Positions 1-8,524 of a DNA stretch of 64,000 nt are shown piece by piece. Source of the DNA: Bradyrhizobium oropedii (GTDB taxonomy: Bacteria; Pseudomonadota; Alphaproteobacteria; Rhizobiales; Xanthobacteraceae); NCBI RefSeq assembly GCF_020889685.1, contig NZ_JACMYO010000011.1, positions 1 through 64,000 of the forward strand, read 5' to 3'. The notes beneath the pieces are model-generated. The model saw only the letters and a list, made by a program, of their open reading frames with translations. It was not told the DNA's origin and searched no databases. Position numbers and translations under genes: made by a program. Positions within the stretch are counted from its first letter, which is position 1. Each line of letters begins with the position of its first letter.

Positions 1-556
1 CGTCGCGATCGCCGCCGACGTCTCGGAAGCCGCCGCCGTCACCGGCCTGGTCGCGCGCGCCAAATCCGAGCTCGGCCCGATCGACATCCTCGTCAACAAT
101 GCCGGGATTGCGATCGTCAGGGGTGTCGACGACCTCACCGAAGAGGATTTCGACCGCACCATTACGGTCAACCTCAAATCGGCATTTCTCTGCACGCAGG
201 CGGTGCTGCCGATGATGCGCACCCGGAAATGGGGCCGCATCGTCAACATCTCTTCCGGTGCGGCGCGCGGCGCCGGCTCGATCGGACCGCACTACAACGC
301 ATCGAAGGCGGCGATGGAGGGGATGACCCGCGGCTATGCCGCACGCCTCGTCAAGGAAGGCATCACCGTCAATGCCGTTGCGCCTTCCCTGATCGAGACC
401 GACATGATGAAGGGCCAGGGCAGCCTGGTCAGCCGGATCCCGGTCGGCCGCTTCGGCACTGCCGAGGAAGTCGCGCAGGCCGTGATGCTGCTGGTCAACA
501 ATCCCTACATGACCGGACAAACCATCGCGATGAGCGGTGGTATGGCGTTCAACTAG
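1..556 (+). CDS. SDR-family oxidoreductase, 5' end outside window
   Basis: This is the C-terminal part of a classical short-chain dehydrogenase/reductase, open in frame from base 2. The translated part begins just before the conserved NNAG strand motif (I-L-V-N-N-A-G). It continues with a catalytic serine region (NISSG), the active-site YNASK motif and the typical C-terminal AMSGGMAFN end. Such enzymes use NAD(P)H to reduce or oxidise ketones or alcohols, many of them as 3-oxoacyl-ACP (FabG-like) reductases. The substrate cannot be told from sequence. The stop codon TAG lies inside the repeat element that follows. Confidence 0.88.
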   Translation, partial: VAIAADVSEAAAVTGLVARAKSELGPIDILVNNAGIAIVRGVDDLTEEDFDRTITVNLKSAFLCTQAVLPMMRTRKWGRIVNISSGAARGAGSIGPHYNASKAAMEGMTRGYAARLVKEGITVNAVAPSLIETDMMKGQGSLVSRIPVGRFGTAEEVAQAVMLLVNNPYMTGQTIAMSGGMAFN

Positions 557-603
557 AGCGTTTTCGAGCGAAGTGGAAACCGGTTCGCGTGAAGAAAACG
601 CGT
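553..603. repeat. Dispersed intergenic repeat, copy 1
   Basis: A segment of about 50 bases beginning CTAGAGCGTTTTCGAGCGAA and carrying an ACCGGTTCGCGTGAAGAAAA block recurs in inverse orientation at 2816-2864 with only a few mismatches. Elements of this look are common between genes in Bradyrhizobium and relatives. The TAG stop of the preceding SDR gene is part of the element. Confidence 0.7.
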
Positions 604-615
604 CAAAGCAAGAAG

Positions 616-656
616 CTAGAGCTTCAGTTCTGATTCAATCAGAACTGAAGCTCTAG
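616..656. terminator. Long perfect hairpin, possible bidirectional terminator
   Basis: Two 20-base arms (616-635 and 637-656) are perfect inverted copies separated by one base. Each outer end reads CTAG. The hairpin follows the SDR stop codon and could end transcription or be the conserved stem of a repeat family. It lacks a clean T tract, so the terminator role is an inference. Confidence 0.5.
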
Positions 657-727
657 GGTTCCCGAGCAGCGCAGACAGCATCGAACGGTTCACCAACCCT
701 GTCATCAAACCATGGCAGGAACTGTGC

Positions 728-976
728 TTGGCTGTAGCCGTTATCCGCTTGGCGAAACCGGATTTGGAGCTTGTCGTGATCGATCCGAAAACGCTTCTCG
801 AACGCGCGGCGCAGCTGGCCGATCAGGCCAAGGGCGAGGAAGAACCCGGCATCCGCGAACGGCTGCTGCGCATGGCCGAACACTATCGCGATCTCGCCGC
901 ACACGAGGCCTGGGCGCACGAAAATCCGCCATCGGTCGGCGCACTGACCAACGCGCTCGGCAACCGCACGCATTGA
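728..976 (+). CDS. Small hypothetical protein
   Basis: A short charged, helical reading frame, 82 residues from a TTG at 728. A GTG at 776 would give 66 residues and is the more natural start, because the protein then begins with a charged region (IDPKTLLERAAQ) of even composition. The sequence is rich in Glu, Arg and Ala, with a heptad-like pattern around RLLRMAEHYRDLAAHEA. Short alpha-helical proteins of this style are frequent in Bradyrhizobium and have no assigned role. I recognise no domain, and expression is not certain. Confidence 0.5.
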   Translation: MAVAVIRLAKPDLELVVIDPKTLLERAAQLADQAKGEEEPGIRERLLRMAEHYRDLAAHEAWAHENPPSVGALTNALGNRTH

Positions 977-1001
977 GTTGCAGCATTGAGCTGATCGTCG
1001 A

Positions 1002-1892
1002 TCAGCTCACGCGAATGCGATAGCTGAGCGACCGACGCGCACCCGGTGCGATATGCATCAGGCCGGGCTTGTCGGCGAACTCGCCGTCGAACTCCGCAGG
1101 GCTGGCAAAGCCGTGCCACGGCTCGATACACAGGAACGGCGCGCCGCCAGGCTTCGACCAGACGCCAAGCTCGCGAAAGCCACGCCAGGATATCTCGATC
1201 GCCGCGCCTTGCGTGGCTGCTGCCGGGCCTAGTGTCGCCGTGAAGAGGATCGATGTACTTGCGACCTGATCGAAGACCATCGCGTCGTCATCGAACAGCT
1301 CCTCCGTCAGCGCAAGCGTTCTGCCCGTGACCGGATTGGGTTCAGGATGCCGCCGCATCAATCCACCCTCCAGCCGCCGGATCGGCGCGGGTTCGGTCTT
1401 GCCGAAGGTCAGCGTGTAAGCCTCCTTCGGCAACCCGGGCACCAGCGGCCAGTTGAAGGCGGGATGACCGCCGAGCGAGGCCGGCAGCATCTCGTCGCCG
1501 GTGTTGATGACCTCGAAGGCGACGTCGAGAGCTGCGCCATCAACAGTGTAGGTGACCTCGAGCCTGAACGCGAAGGGATAACGTGCGCGGGTTTCCGCAT
1601 CGTCGGTGAGCGCGAGCTTGCAGGATCGCGCCCCCTGCTCCAACCAGGCAAAGCGGCGGTCGCGCGCGAAGCCGTGCTGCGTCATCGGATAGGCCTTGCC
1701 CTTGTGGCGCAGCGTGTCGTTCTTCAACCGGCCGACGATCGGGAACAGGATCGGCGCATGGCGTGGCCATTGCGATCCGGCCTGCCATAGCAGTTCCGTC
1801 CCTTCCGCATTCCTCAGCGACGACAGTTCGGCGCCCTCGGCCCGGATGGCCGCGGCGATTCCATCGCCGCGCAACGTGTGACTGTCGCTCAT
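1002..1892 (-). CDS. Aldose 1-epimerase family protein
   Basis: The 296-residue product matches the galactose-mutarotase/aldose 1-epimerase fold of the LacX/YeaD-like bacterial branch. It shows the N-terminal GAELSSLRN strand, the WPRHAPILFPIVGRL segment, the GGHPAFNWPL motif with the conserved His, and an EPWHGFASP stretch near the C-terminus. These enzymes interconvert alpha and beta anomers of aldoses or bind hexose-6-phosphates in the cytoplasm. The ATG at 1892 gives a full-length family member. The gene is divergent from the small gene on its left and does not look operonic with the hydratase beyond it. Confidence 0.85.
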   Translation of the reverse strand: MSDSHTLRGDGIAAAIRAEGAELSSLRNAEGTELLWQAGSQWPRHAPILFPIVGRLKNDTLRHKGKAYPMTQHGFARDRRFAWLEQGARSCKLALTDDAETRARYPFAFRLEVTYTVDGAALDVAFEVINTGDEMLPASLGGHPAFNWPLVPGLPKEAYTLTFGKTEPAPIRRLEGGLMRRHPEPNPVTGRTLALTEELFDDDAMVFDQVASTSILFTATLGPAAATQGAAIEISWRGFRELGVWSKPGGAPFLCIEPWHGFASPAEFDGEFADKPGLMHIAPGARRSLSYRIRVS

Positions 1893-2016
1893 GCCTCGCC
1901 TCGCCGGGTTACGCTGTGCCCTGACACGAGATGTTCGATGCCGGCGAGGCCGTCAACCCCAAAGCGATGGGGCCGCCCACGCATGGCGGCCCCAAGTCCT
2001 GAGCTAGGTCCTGAGC

Positions 2017-2784
2017 CTAGCCGGTGATCTTGGAGAAATCCGGCTGGCGTCGTTCGGCAAAGGCGGCGAAGGCCTCGCGCGCTTCGGCGCTCATCAGCCG
2101 CTCCTGGAAGATCTTGCCCTCGCGCGCCATTTGCGCGCTGATCCCTGCGGGATCGCGCATCAGCGCCTTGGTGTGCTGGAGCGAGCCGAACGGCCGCTTC
2201 GCCAGCGCATCCGCGGCGGCGCGTGCCTTGGCGCGGAGGTCAGCCAACGGCACCACGGCATTGGCGAGGCCGATGGAGACCGCAGTCTCCGCTTCGACCG
2301 GCTCACCGAGCGCGAACATCGCATAGGCCCGCGCATAGCCGATGCGCTGCGGCAGCAGATAGGTCGACGCCGCCTCCGGAACCAGCGCGAGATTGACGAA
2401 CGGCGTGATCAACCGCGCGGTCGGCGCGAGGTAGACGAGGTCGCAATGCAGCAGCATGGTGGTGCCGATGCCGACCGCATTGCCCTGCACGGCGGCAACC
2501 AGCGGCCGCGTCGCCTTGGCAAGGGCGGCCAGGAAGCGCGACACGTGACGCTCGCCCTGCACGCCGCGCGACACCGCGGCGAAATCGGCGAGATCGTTGC
2601 CTGCGGTGAAGCTGTCGCCGTCGCCTTGCAGCAGCACGGCGCGGATCGCGGAATCGCTTTCCGCGCGTTCAAGCGCGTTGGCCATCGCGCCATACATCGC
2701 GTTGGTGATCGCATTCTTCTTGTCCGGACGCGCCATCGTCACGGTGAGAACGCCACCGTCCAGCGCTACGACCACTTCACTCAT
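2017..2784 (-). CDS. Enoyl-CoA hydratase/isomerase family protein
   Basis: This 255-residue crotonase-fold enzyme carries the oxyanion-hole segments FTAGNDLADF and NAVGIGTTMLLHCDL, and a glutamate in LVPEAAS at the position of one catalytic Glu of enoyl-CoA hydratases. The fold handles acyl-CoA thioesters, most often hydrating 2-enoyl-CoA in beta-oxidation. Without the second classical Glu being clear, it could be an isomerase or hydrolase branch member. The MarR regulator gene lies about 75 bases upstream on the same strand, with a repeat element between them, so the two may be co-transcribed. Confidence 0.88.
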   Translation of the reverse strand: MSEVVVALDGGVLTVTMARPDKKNAITNAMYGAMANALERAESDSAIRAVLLQGDGDSFTAGNDLADFAAVSRGVQGERHVSRFLAALAKATRPLVAAVQGNAVGIGTTMLLHCDLVYLAPTARLITPFVNLALVPEAASTYLLPQRIGYARAYAMFALGEPVEAETAVSIGLANAVVPLADLRAKARAAADALAKRPFGSLQHTKALMRDPAGISAQMAREGKIFQERLMSAEAREAFAAFAERRQPDFSKITG

Positions 2785-2815
2785 GTCTCACTCCTGTTGC
2801 TTGCTTCTGTTCGAT

Positions 2816-2864
2816 GCGTTTTCTTCACGCGAACCGGTATCCAATTCGCTTGAAAACGCTCTAG
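2816..2864. repeat. Dispersed intergenic repeat, copy 2 (inverted)
   Basis: This is the reverse complement of the repeat at 553-603, with a few substitutions. It sits between the hydratase and marR genes. As in copy 1, its CTAGAG end supplies the TAG stop codon of the adjoining gene, here marR. Confidence 0.7.
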
Positions 2865-3295
2865 CCGTCTTTGTCCTTAGGAAACTTCTCTTGCAGGCTC
2901 GAGAGCCAGCGCGACACCACGTCGATCTCAGCTTCCGAAAAGCCGTCCATCAGGCGGTTGTTGATCACCCTGGTCCGCGTCGCGGCGCGCTTGCCGAGCT
3001 CCTGCCCCGCCACAGTCAGATGGAGCCGCTGGCTGCGCCCGTCCTCACCGTCACGCCGGCGCTTTACGAGGCCCGCACGTTCCATCCGGTCGGCGAGCCC
3101 GGTCATCGCCGACGGCACGATGTCGAGCGCCTGCGAGACGTCGCCGATCAGCGCACCGTCATTGCGCCCGAGAAAGAACAGCACGCCGGCCTGAGCCGAC
3201 GTCAGATCGTGCGCGGCCGTCTCCTGGTCGATGGCGCGCTGCAGCCGTCGATAGGCCACGGTCAGAAGAAAGATCAGCCGGTGTTCCGCTCTCAT
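2861..3295 (-). CDS. MarR-family transcriptional regulator
   Basis: A 144-residue protein with the MarR winged-helix layout: a helical N-terminus, the helix-turn-helix region around ALDIVPSAMTGLADRME (residues about 60-77), and the basic wing RRRDGEDGRSQRL. MarR dimers bind palindromes and usually repress their own gene and a neighbour until a small phenolic or acyl ligand releases them. Two strong palindromes lie directly upstream of this start (3307-3351), pointing to autoregulation. The enoyl-CoA hydratase downstream is the likely target, which suggests an aromatic or acyl-CoA inducer. Confidence 0.88.
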   Translation of the reverse strand: MRAEHRLIFLLTVAYRRLQRAIDQETAAHDLTSAQAGVLFFLGRNDGALIGDVSQALDIVPSAMTGLADRMERAGLVKRRRDGEDGRSQRLHLTVAGQELGKRAATRTRVINNRLMDGFSEAEIDVVSRWLSSLQEKFPKDKDG

Positions 3296-3306
3296 GCTCC
3301 TGTTAT

Positions 3307-3351
3307 ATATTTCGTATGCGAAATATCAAGATATTTCGTGCGCGAAATATC
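3307..3351. promoter_or_regulatory. Two palindromic operators upstream of marR
   Basis: The first site (3307-3326) has arms ATATTTCG and CGAAATAT around TATG. The second (3330-3351) has arms GATATTTCG and CGAAATATC around TGCG. Their centres are 24 bases apart, just over two helical turns. The position immediately upstream of the marR start fits binding by MarR dimers. Confidence 0.75.
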
Positions 3352-3576
3352 TTGGTTTGTCTTTTTGCGGCGCCTCAATGCGCCGGCATCCAAGCCCCGT
3401 AAAATACGAGGAATGAACCCTCTCAACCGCGTTGATTGCGGCATTTTGAACGCGTCGCCGGATCGCTGCACTGCGTTCCAGCAGAAAACCCTTGATCGAC
3501 AACGATCAAACGGGAAATCTTGCACCCGGGAGCCAAGTGCTCTCGCTTTCGGCTCGGGCGGGGTCACGAGAGTGTC

Positions 3577-4476
3577 ATGACGTCAGCGGCAAGTTCGGAC
3601 AGGGAGCGCGTTGTCCGCCCGAAGCGGCCGCGCCATCTCAGCGAGGCCATGCGTTGTGAGACCGCGTTTCGCCTGATCCTGTCCGAGTGTCTCGAGGAAG
3701 TTGCGACCAACCACGAAGCCCTGAGCTCCGGCGATCCGGCCGCGCTGCACCAGACCCGCATTGCACTGACACGGCTGAAGGCCGCGATCGCATTCTACGG
3801 CCCGATGGTCGCAGACAGCGAATGGACGCGACTGAAATCCGAACTGAAATGGCTGAGCGCCCATCTCGGCGCAACGCGCGACCTCGACGTCGCGATCGAG
3901 AACAGCAAGGGGCTGCCGGAAGAGCGCATGCTCCAGGCCGCGCGAAGCGACGCGTTCGACGCGCTCAAGGACGCCTTGCAAAGCGATCGTTACTGGCAAT
4001 GGTTCGACGGCATGTGGGACTGGGTCGGCAGCGGCCCCTGGACCACGCGGCAGAATCCTCGCGCCGCGCAGCGGCGGGCCGTGCCGGTCTCGGTGTTTCA
4101 CGCGCGCCGGCTGGCGCGATGGCATGGCAAACTGTGCCAGAAGAGCCGGGGGCTGCAAGGCATGGGCAAGAACAAGCGCCATCGCGTCCGTCTCGCCAGC
4201 AAGCGGCTGCGCTACGCCATCGAATTCTCGGAGGGCGGCCTGCCCCCTGACGAATACGCCTCGTGGCGGAACGTCCTGAAGCAACTGCGCAAGGGACAGC
4301 AACTGCTCGGCGAATTGAACGATGACGAGGTCCGTCGCGCGCTGATCGAAAGTGCCGATGCACTCGCGCAGCGCGCCCACGAACGCAAGGCCAAGCACCA
4401 GCGCGTGCACGAGCGGAAGCGCAAGAGCCAGCTGCTGCGCCGCGCAGCGGCGGTCTATCGGAAGATCGCCGAATGA
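3577..4476 (+). CDS. CHAD domain-containing protein
   Basis: The 299-residue product is a CHAD (conserved histidine alpha-helical) domain protein. It has the ALHQTRIALTRLKAA motif near residues 50-65 and a second conserved basic-histidine helix HRVRLASKRLRYAIEF near 205-220. CHAD domains form two four-helix bundles whose His, Arg and Lys residues bind polyphosphate. They are often found with CYTH phosphatase domains or on polyphosphate granules. This protein is CHAD only. I chose the ATG at 3577 because the sequence upstream in the same frame does not look coding. Confidence 0.85.
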   Translation: MTSAASSDRERVVRPKRPRHLSEAMRCETAFRLILSECLEEVATNHEALSSGDPAALHQTRIALTRLKAAIAFYGPMVADSEWTRLKSELKWLSAHLGATRDLDVAIENSKGLPEERMLQAARSDAFDALKDALQSDRYWQWFDGMWDWVGSGPWTTRQNPRAAQRRAVPVSVFHARRLARWHGKLCQKSRGLQGMGKNKRHRVRLASKRLRYAIEFSEGGLPPDEYASWRNVLKQLRKGQQLLGELNDDEVRRALIESADALAQRAHERKAKHQRVHERKRKSQLLRRAAAVYRKIAE

Positions 4477-4532
4477 ACACACATCAGCGCATCCCCATTG
4501 GGGGCGCTTGCGGCCTATGGAGCCGCTAAAGT

Positions 4533-4580
4533 TGATGTATTAAACATCACTTATTGCTCTTGTAGCATCACTACTTGATG
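4533..4580. promoter_or_regulatory. Inverted repeats upstream of the XRE-hyf operon
   Basis: Two related dyads occur about 50-100 bases before the XRE start. TGATGT and ACATCA flank five bases at 4533-4549. CATCA and TGATG flank five bases at 4566-4580. The surrounding DNA is unusually AT-rich for this window, as expected for a promoter. They are candidate operators for the XRE protein encoded next. Confidence 0.5.
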
Positions 4581-4630
4581 TGCATAAATGACATTTACAT
4601 AAACGCGATCTCACTGGACAGCCCCAATCG

Positions 4631-4903
4631 ATGATCACCGCGGCCCAGCTACGAGCTGCCAGAGCCTTGCTTGGCATCGATCAACGGCAGCTCGCCGAAC
4701 TGTCCGGACTTTCGGTGCCAACCATCCAACGCATGGAGGCGAGCGAGGGTACCATTCGAGGCAATGTCGACTCGCTGGTGAAACTGATCGACGCCCTCGG
4801 CACGGCCGGCGTCGAGGTCATCAACGAGGGGGCAGTCAGCAGCGGCGGCGGCCGCGGCGTACGATTGAAGGCCGGATCTGGCTCACCGAAGGTGCAGACA
4901 TGA
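4631..4903 (+). CDS. XRE-family helix-turn-helix regulator
   Basis: This 90-residue protein is mostly one Cro/C1-type helix-turn-helix domain. Residues 1-60 contain AARALLGIDQRQLAELSGLS followed by the recognition helix VPTIQRMEAS. The tail after residue 65 is short and glycine-rich. The stop codon overlaps the ATG of the hyfB-like gene in an ATGA arrangement, so the regulator is the first gene of the membrane-complex operon and is translationally coupled to it. It probably binds the dyads at 4533-4580 and controls the operon. The signal is unknown. Confidence 0.85.
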   Translation: MITAAQLRAARALLGIDQRQLAELSGLSVPTIQRMEASEGTIRGNVDSLVKLIDALGTAGVEVINEGAVSSGGGRGVRLKAGSGSPKVQT

Positions 4904-6915
4904 TCCCGGCGGTCGCTCAGCAGATCTGGTGTGTCGCCGCGCTGCTGGGAACGACCGCTCTCGCGATCGCATCGAGCAGATCGCGCCGATCCACTGCCCT
5001 GGTCTACGGCGCGACCTTTGCCATTTCACTGGTCGCATTGGCCGGGGCCCTGTTCTCGCTCATCGCCCGCACCGGCGCGACCGAACTGACGCTGCCAATC
5101 GGCTTGCCGTGGCTGGGATCGCATTTCCGCCTCGACGCGCTTGCCGCTTTCTTCCTCGTGGTGGTCAATCTCGGCGCCGCCGCGGCAAGTCTTTATGGCC
5201 TCGGCTACGGCAGCCACGAATCCACGCCACAGCGCATCCTTCCCTTCTTTCCGGCATTCCTGGCCGGGATGAATCTCGTCGTGCTTGCCGACGACGCGTT
5301 CACCTACCTGCTGTGCTGGGAGTTCATGTCGCTCGCGTCGTGGGCGCTCGTCATGGCGCACCACCGTGAACCGGACAATGCCCGGGCGGGCTACGTCTAT
5401 CTCGTGATGGCGAGCTTCGGCACGCTGGCTTTGTTGCTCGCCTTCGGCCTGCTGTCGGGCGCCGGTGGCGGCTACGGTTTTGCGGCCATCCGTAGCGCCC
5501 AGCACACACCGTCCGAAGCCGCGCTGGTGCTCGCGCTGATGCTGCTCGGTGCCGGATCGAAAGCCGGCCTGGTCCCGCTGCACGTCTGGCTGCCGCTGGC
5601 GCATCCCGCGGCACCGAGCCACGTCTCGGCGCTGATGAGCGGCGTGATGACGAAGGTCGCCATCTACGGCTTCATCCGGGTCGTGTTCGATCTGCTCGGG
5701 CCGCCAAGCTGGTCGGCGGGTGTCGTCGTGCTCATCCTGGGCGGTGCGACGGCCGTCATCGGAATTCTCTACGCGCTGATGGAGAACGATCTCAAGCGCC
5801 TGCTCGCCTACAGCACGATCGAGAACATCGGCGTCATCTTCACGAGCCTCGGCCTGGCGCTGGCATTTCAGGCGAACGGCTTCGGTCTGGCAGCGGCTCT
5901 CGCCTTCACGGCCGCATTGTTCCACGTGCTCAACCATTCGTTCTTCAAGAGCCTGCTGTTCTTCGGAGCCGGCGCCGTGCTGACGTCGACCGGCGAACGC
6001 GACATGGAGAAGCTGGGCGGCCTGATCCACCGCATGCCGCTCACGAGCTTCGTCTTTCTGGTCGGCTGCGTCGCGATCTCCGCGCTCCCGCCGTTCAACG
6101 GGTTCGTGTCCGAGTGGCTGATATTTCAAGCCGTCCTGCAGAGCCCCGACCTGCCGCAATGGGTGCTGAAGATCATGGTGCCCGCGGTCGGCGCCTTGCT
6201 GGCGCTGGCCGCGGCGCTCGCCGCCGCATGCTTCGTCAAGGCCTTCGGAATCACGTTCCTCGGGCGCGCGCGGAGCCCGGCCGCGGAAGCCGCCGGCGAG
6301 GTCGATCGCTATTCGCTCGCCGCGATGTTCAGCCTCGCCGCGCTCTGCTTTCTCGCCGGCATTCTGCCGGGCCTCGTGATCGACGCGCTTTCGCCGGTCG
6401 CGCAGGCCATGATCGGCCACCGGATGCCGGTTCAGGCGAACGACCCCTGGCTCTCGATCGTGCCGATCGAGGAGAGCCGCAGTTCCTACAACGGATTGCT
6501 CGTCTTTGCTTTCATCACCGCCGCGGCGTCGCTCGCGGTGTATTTCATCCATCGCTTTGCGTCGCGCGCGATCCGGCGCGGACCGGCCTGGGGCTGCGGC
6601 TTCGCCGATCCGACACCGGCGGCGCAGTATTCCGGTGCGAGCTTCGTCCAGCCGATCCGCCGCGTCTTCGGCACGCTGGTCTTCCAGGCCCGCGAGCATG
6701 TCGATATGCCCGCACCCGGTGACCTGCGGCCGGCCCGTTTCAAGGTCGATATGCACGATCTGGTCTGGGAGCGGCTGTACACGCCCCTGACCGAAGCAGT
6801 GTGGTTTTTGGCCGATCGGCTGAACCAGCTCCAGTTCCTGACCATCCGCCGCTATCTCAGCCTGGTGTTCGCAACCCTCGTCACGCTGCTGCTGGTGCTC
6901 GCGATATGGTCGTGA
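4900..6915 (+). CDS. hyfB: HyfB-like proton-conducting membrane subunit
   Basis: This 671-residue polytopic protein belongs to the NuoL/MrpA/HyfB antiporter-like family and is close to E. coli HyfB in length. Its central transmembrane block has the family's conserved charged residues, including the LCWEFMSLASW helix and the lysine in GAGSKAGLVPLHVWLPLAHP. The AYSTIENIGVI and AALFHVLNHSFFKSLLFF helices follow. In complex I and group 4 hydrogenases such subunits move protons or sodium ions across the membrane. It starts at the ATG overlapping the XRE stop, and its end overlaps the hyfC-like gene by ten bases. Confidence 0.9.
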   Translation: MIPAVAQQIWCVAALLGTTALAIASSRSRRSTALVYGATFAISLVALAGALFSLIARTGATELTLPIGLPWLGSHFRLDALAAFFLVVVNLGAAAASLYGLGYGSHESTPQRILPFFPAFLAGMNLVVLADDAFTYLLCWEFMSLASWALVMAHHREPDNARAGYVYLVMASFGTLALLLAFGLLSGAGGGYGFAAIRSAQHTPSEAALVLALMLLGAGSKAGLVPLHVWLPLAHPAAPSHVSALMSGVMTKVAIYGFIRVVFDLLGPPSWSAGVVVLILGGATAVIGILYALMENDLKRLLAYSTIENIGVIFTSLGLALAFQANGFGLAAALAFTAALFHVLNHSFFKSLLFFGAGAVLTSTGERDMEKLGGLIHRMPLTSFVFLVGCVAISALPPFNGFVSEWLIFQAVLQSPDLPQWVLKIMVPAVGALLALAAALAAACFVKAFGITFLGRARSPAAEAAGEVDRYSLAAMFSLAALCFLAGILPGLVIDALSPVAQAMIGHRMPVQANDPWLSIVPIEESRSSYNGLLVFAFITAAASLAVYFIHRFASRAIRRGPAWGCGFADPTPAAQYSGASFVQPIRRVFGTLVFQAREHVDMPAPGDLRPARFKVDMHDLVWERLYTPLTEAVWFLADRLNQLQFLTIRRYLSLVFATLVTLLLVLAIWS

Positions 6916-7862
6916 TCTCGGACATATTCGTTCAGCTTGGTCAGATGGCGCTTGTGCTACTGCTCGCGCCGCTCCTGACTGGCGTCGTGCGCAAGATCAA
7001 GGCCCGCCTGCTGCGCCGAAGGGGACCGTCGATCTTCCAACCCTACCGCGACCTGCTACGGCTGCTGCGCAAGGAGGTCGTCCTCGCCGAAAACGCGTCC
7101 TGGCTGTTCCGCGTCACGCCCTATGTGACGTTCGCGGCGATCTGGGTAGCCGCAGCGCTGGTCCCGACATTTGCGTCCGGCCTGGAATTCAGCTGGAGTG
7201 CCGACCTGATCGCGATCGTCGCCTTGCTCGGCAGCGCGCGCTTCTTCCTCGCGCTTGCCGGCATGGATGTCGGCACCAGCTTCGGCGGCATCGGCTCCAG
7301 CCGCGAGGTGATGATCGCCGCTCTCGCTGAGCCGGCCATGTTGTTGATGGTGTTCTGCGTCGCGCTCATTGCCGGCTCGACCCAGCTGTCGACGGTCGCG
7401 ACCTTCATGGCGTCATCCGAAGTGGGACTGCGCGTTTCGCTCGGCATGGCGATGATCGCGCTGATCATGGTAGCGCTCGCCGAGAATGCCCGCATTCCGG
7501 TCGACAACCCGGCGACGCATCTGGAGCTGACCATGGTGCACGAGGCGATGATCCTCGAATATTCCGGGCGTCACCTCGCCATGATCGAGTTCGGCGCCTT
7601 CCTCAAGCTGCTGCTCTATATCTCCCTGATCATCTGCGTGTTCTTCCCGTGGCAGATCACCACCGAGGGCGCGGGTCCGCTGTCCTATCTGGTGAGCGTT
7701 GCCGCCTACATCTTCAAGCTTGCGGTCGCGAGCCTCCTCCTTGCCGTGTTCGAGACCGCGACGGCCAAGATGCGGGTGTTCCGCGTCCCCGAATTCCTCG
7801 GCGCGGCGCTGATGCTCGGCCTGCTCGGCACGCTGCTTCGGTTCGTGTCACGGGGCTTCTGA
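6906..7862 (+). CDS. hyfC: HyfC-like (NuoH-type) membrane anchor subunit
   Basis: A 318-residue membrane protein of the NuoH/HycD/HyfC family. It shows the family's loop RRGPSIFQPYRDLLRLLRKE near residues 38-57 and the conserved acidic segment ENARIPVDNPATHLELTMVH near 186-205. In related complexes this subunit forms the junction between the peripheral electron-transfer arm and the ion-pumping subunits. I chose the ATG at 6906, which overlaps the hyfB end, because it leaves a hydrophobic N-terminus in the right place. An upstream in-frame extension would lie within hyfB. Confidence 0.9.
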   Translation: MVVISDIFVQLGQMALVLLLAPLLTGVVRKIKARLLRRRGPSIFQPYRDLLRLLRKEVVLAENASWLFRVTPYVTFAAIWVAAALVPTFASGLEFSWSADLIAIVALLGSARFFLALAGMDVGTSFGGIGSSREVMIAALAEPAMLLMVFCVALIAGSTQLSTVATFMASSEVGLRVSLGMAMIALIMVALAENARIPVDNPATHLELTMVHEAMILEYSGRHLAMIEFGAFLKLLLYISLIICVFFPWQITTEGAGPLSYLVSVAAYIFKLAVASLLLAVFETATAKMRVFRVPEFLGAALMLGLLGTLLRFVSRGF

Positions 7863-8524
7863 TGCACAATCTCGCCTTCGACATCGCTCATCTGCTCGCT
7901 GGCGGGCTCGTGCTGATCAGCTTCATGATGCTGTATCAGGACCGCCTGTATGCGCTGCTGAACATCTTCGCACTTCACGCCGCGGTGCTCGCGGCTTCCG
8001 TCGCCTGGCAGGCCTTCATCCAGAATGCGCCGCATCTCTACGTGACGGCAGCCATCGCACTGGTCTTCAAGGCGATCGTCATCCCGGTGGCGTTGCATCG
8101 GATCATCAAGCAGCTCGGCATTCATCGCGATATCGAAACGGCGGTGAGCATCGGTCCGACCATGCTTGCGGGCATGGGGCTCGTCGCCCTTTCCATGGTG
8201 CTGATGCTGCGCGTTACCGGTGCGGCCGATCCTCTGGCAAGGGAAGACCTCGCCTTCGCGCTGTCGGTGGTGCTGCTGGGATTGCTCGTCATGGTGACGC
8301 GGCGCAACGCCGTCAGCCAGGTCGTAGGCTTCATGTCACTGGAAAACGGATTGGTGCTGGCCGCGACCGGCGCCAAGGGCATGCCGCTCGTCGTGGAGAT
8401 CAGCGTGGCCTTCTCGATCCTGATCGCGTTCATCGTCATCGGCGTGTTCCTGTTCCGGATCCGGGAGCGGTTCGACACCGTCGACGTCGGCGCGCTCGAT
8501 GAATTCAGGGGAGAGCGGCGATGA
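7862..8524 (+). CDS. hyfE: HyfE-like (NuoK-type) membrane subunit
   Basis: The ATG at 7862 overlaps the hyfC stop as TGATG and gives 220 residues with about seven membrane helices, like E. coli HyfE (216 residues). The C-terminal half resembles NuoK/MrpC, with the helix VVGFMSLENGLVLAATG carrying a conserved glutamate and a final segment SVAFSILIAFIVIGVFLFR. Such subunits form part of the ion channel between the anchor and the antiporter-like modules. The following gene overlaps by four bases, which supports coordinated translation. Confidence 0.88.
   Translation: MHNLAFDIAHLLAGGLVLISFMMLYQDRLYALLNIFALHAAVLAASVAWQAFIQNAPHLYVTAAIALVFKAIVIPVALHRIIKQLGIHRDIETAVSIGPTMLAGMGLVALSMVLMLRVTGAADPLAREDLAFALSVVLLGLLVMVTRRNAVSQVVGFMSLENGLVLAATGAKGMPLVVEISVAFSILIAFIVIGVFLFRIRERFDTVDVGALDEFRGERR

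Noticed and set aside
5026-6756. A 576-codon open frame on the minus strand
   Set aside because: Antisense shadow of the hyfB-like gene; composition is charged and repetitive with no domain.
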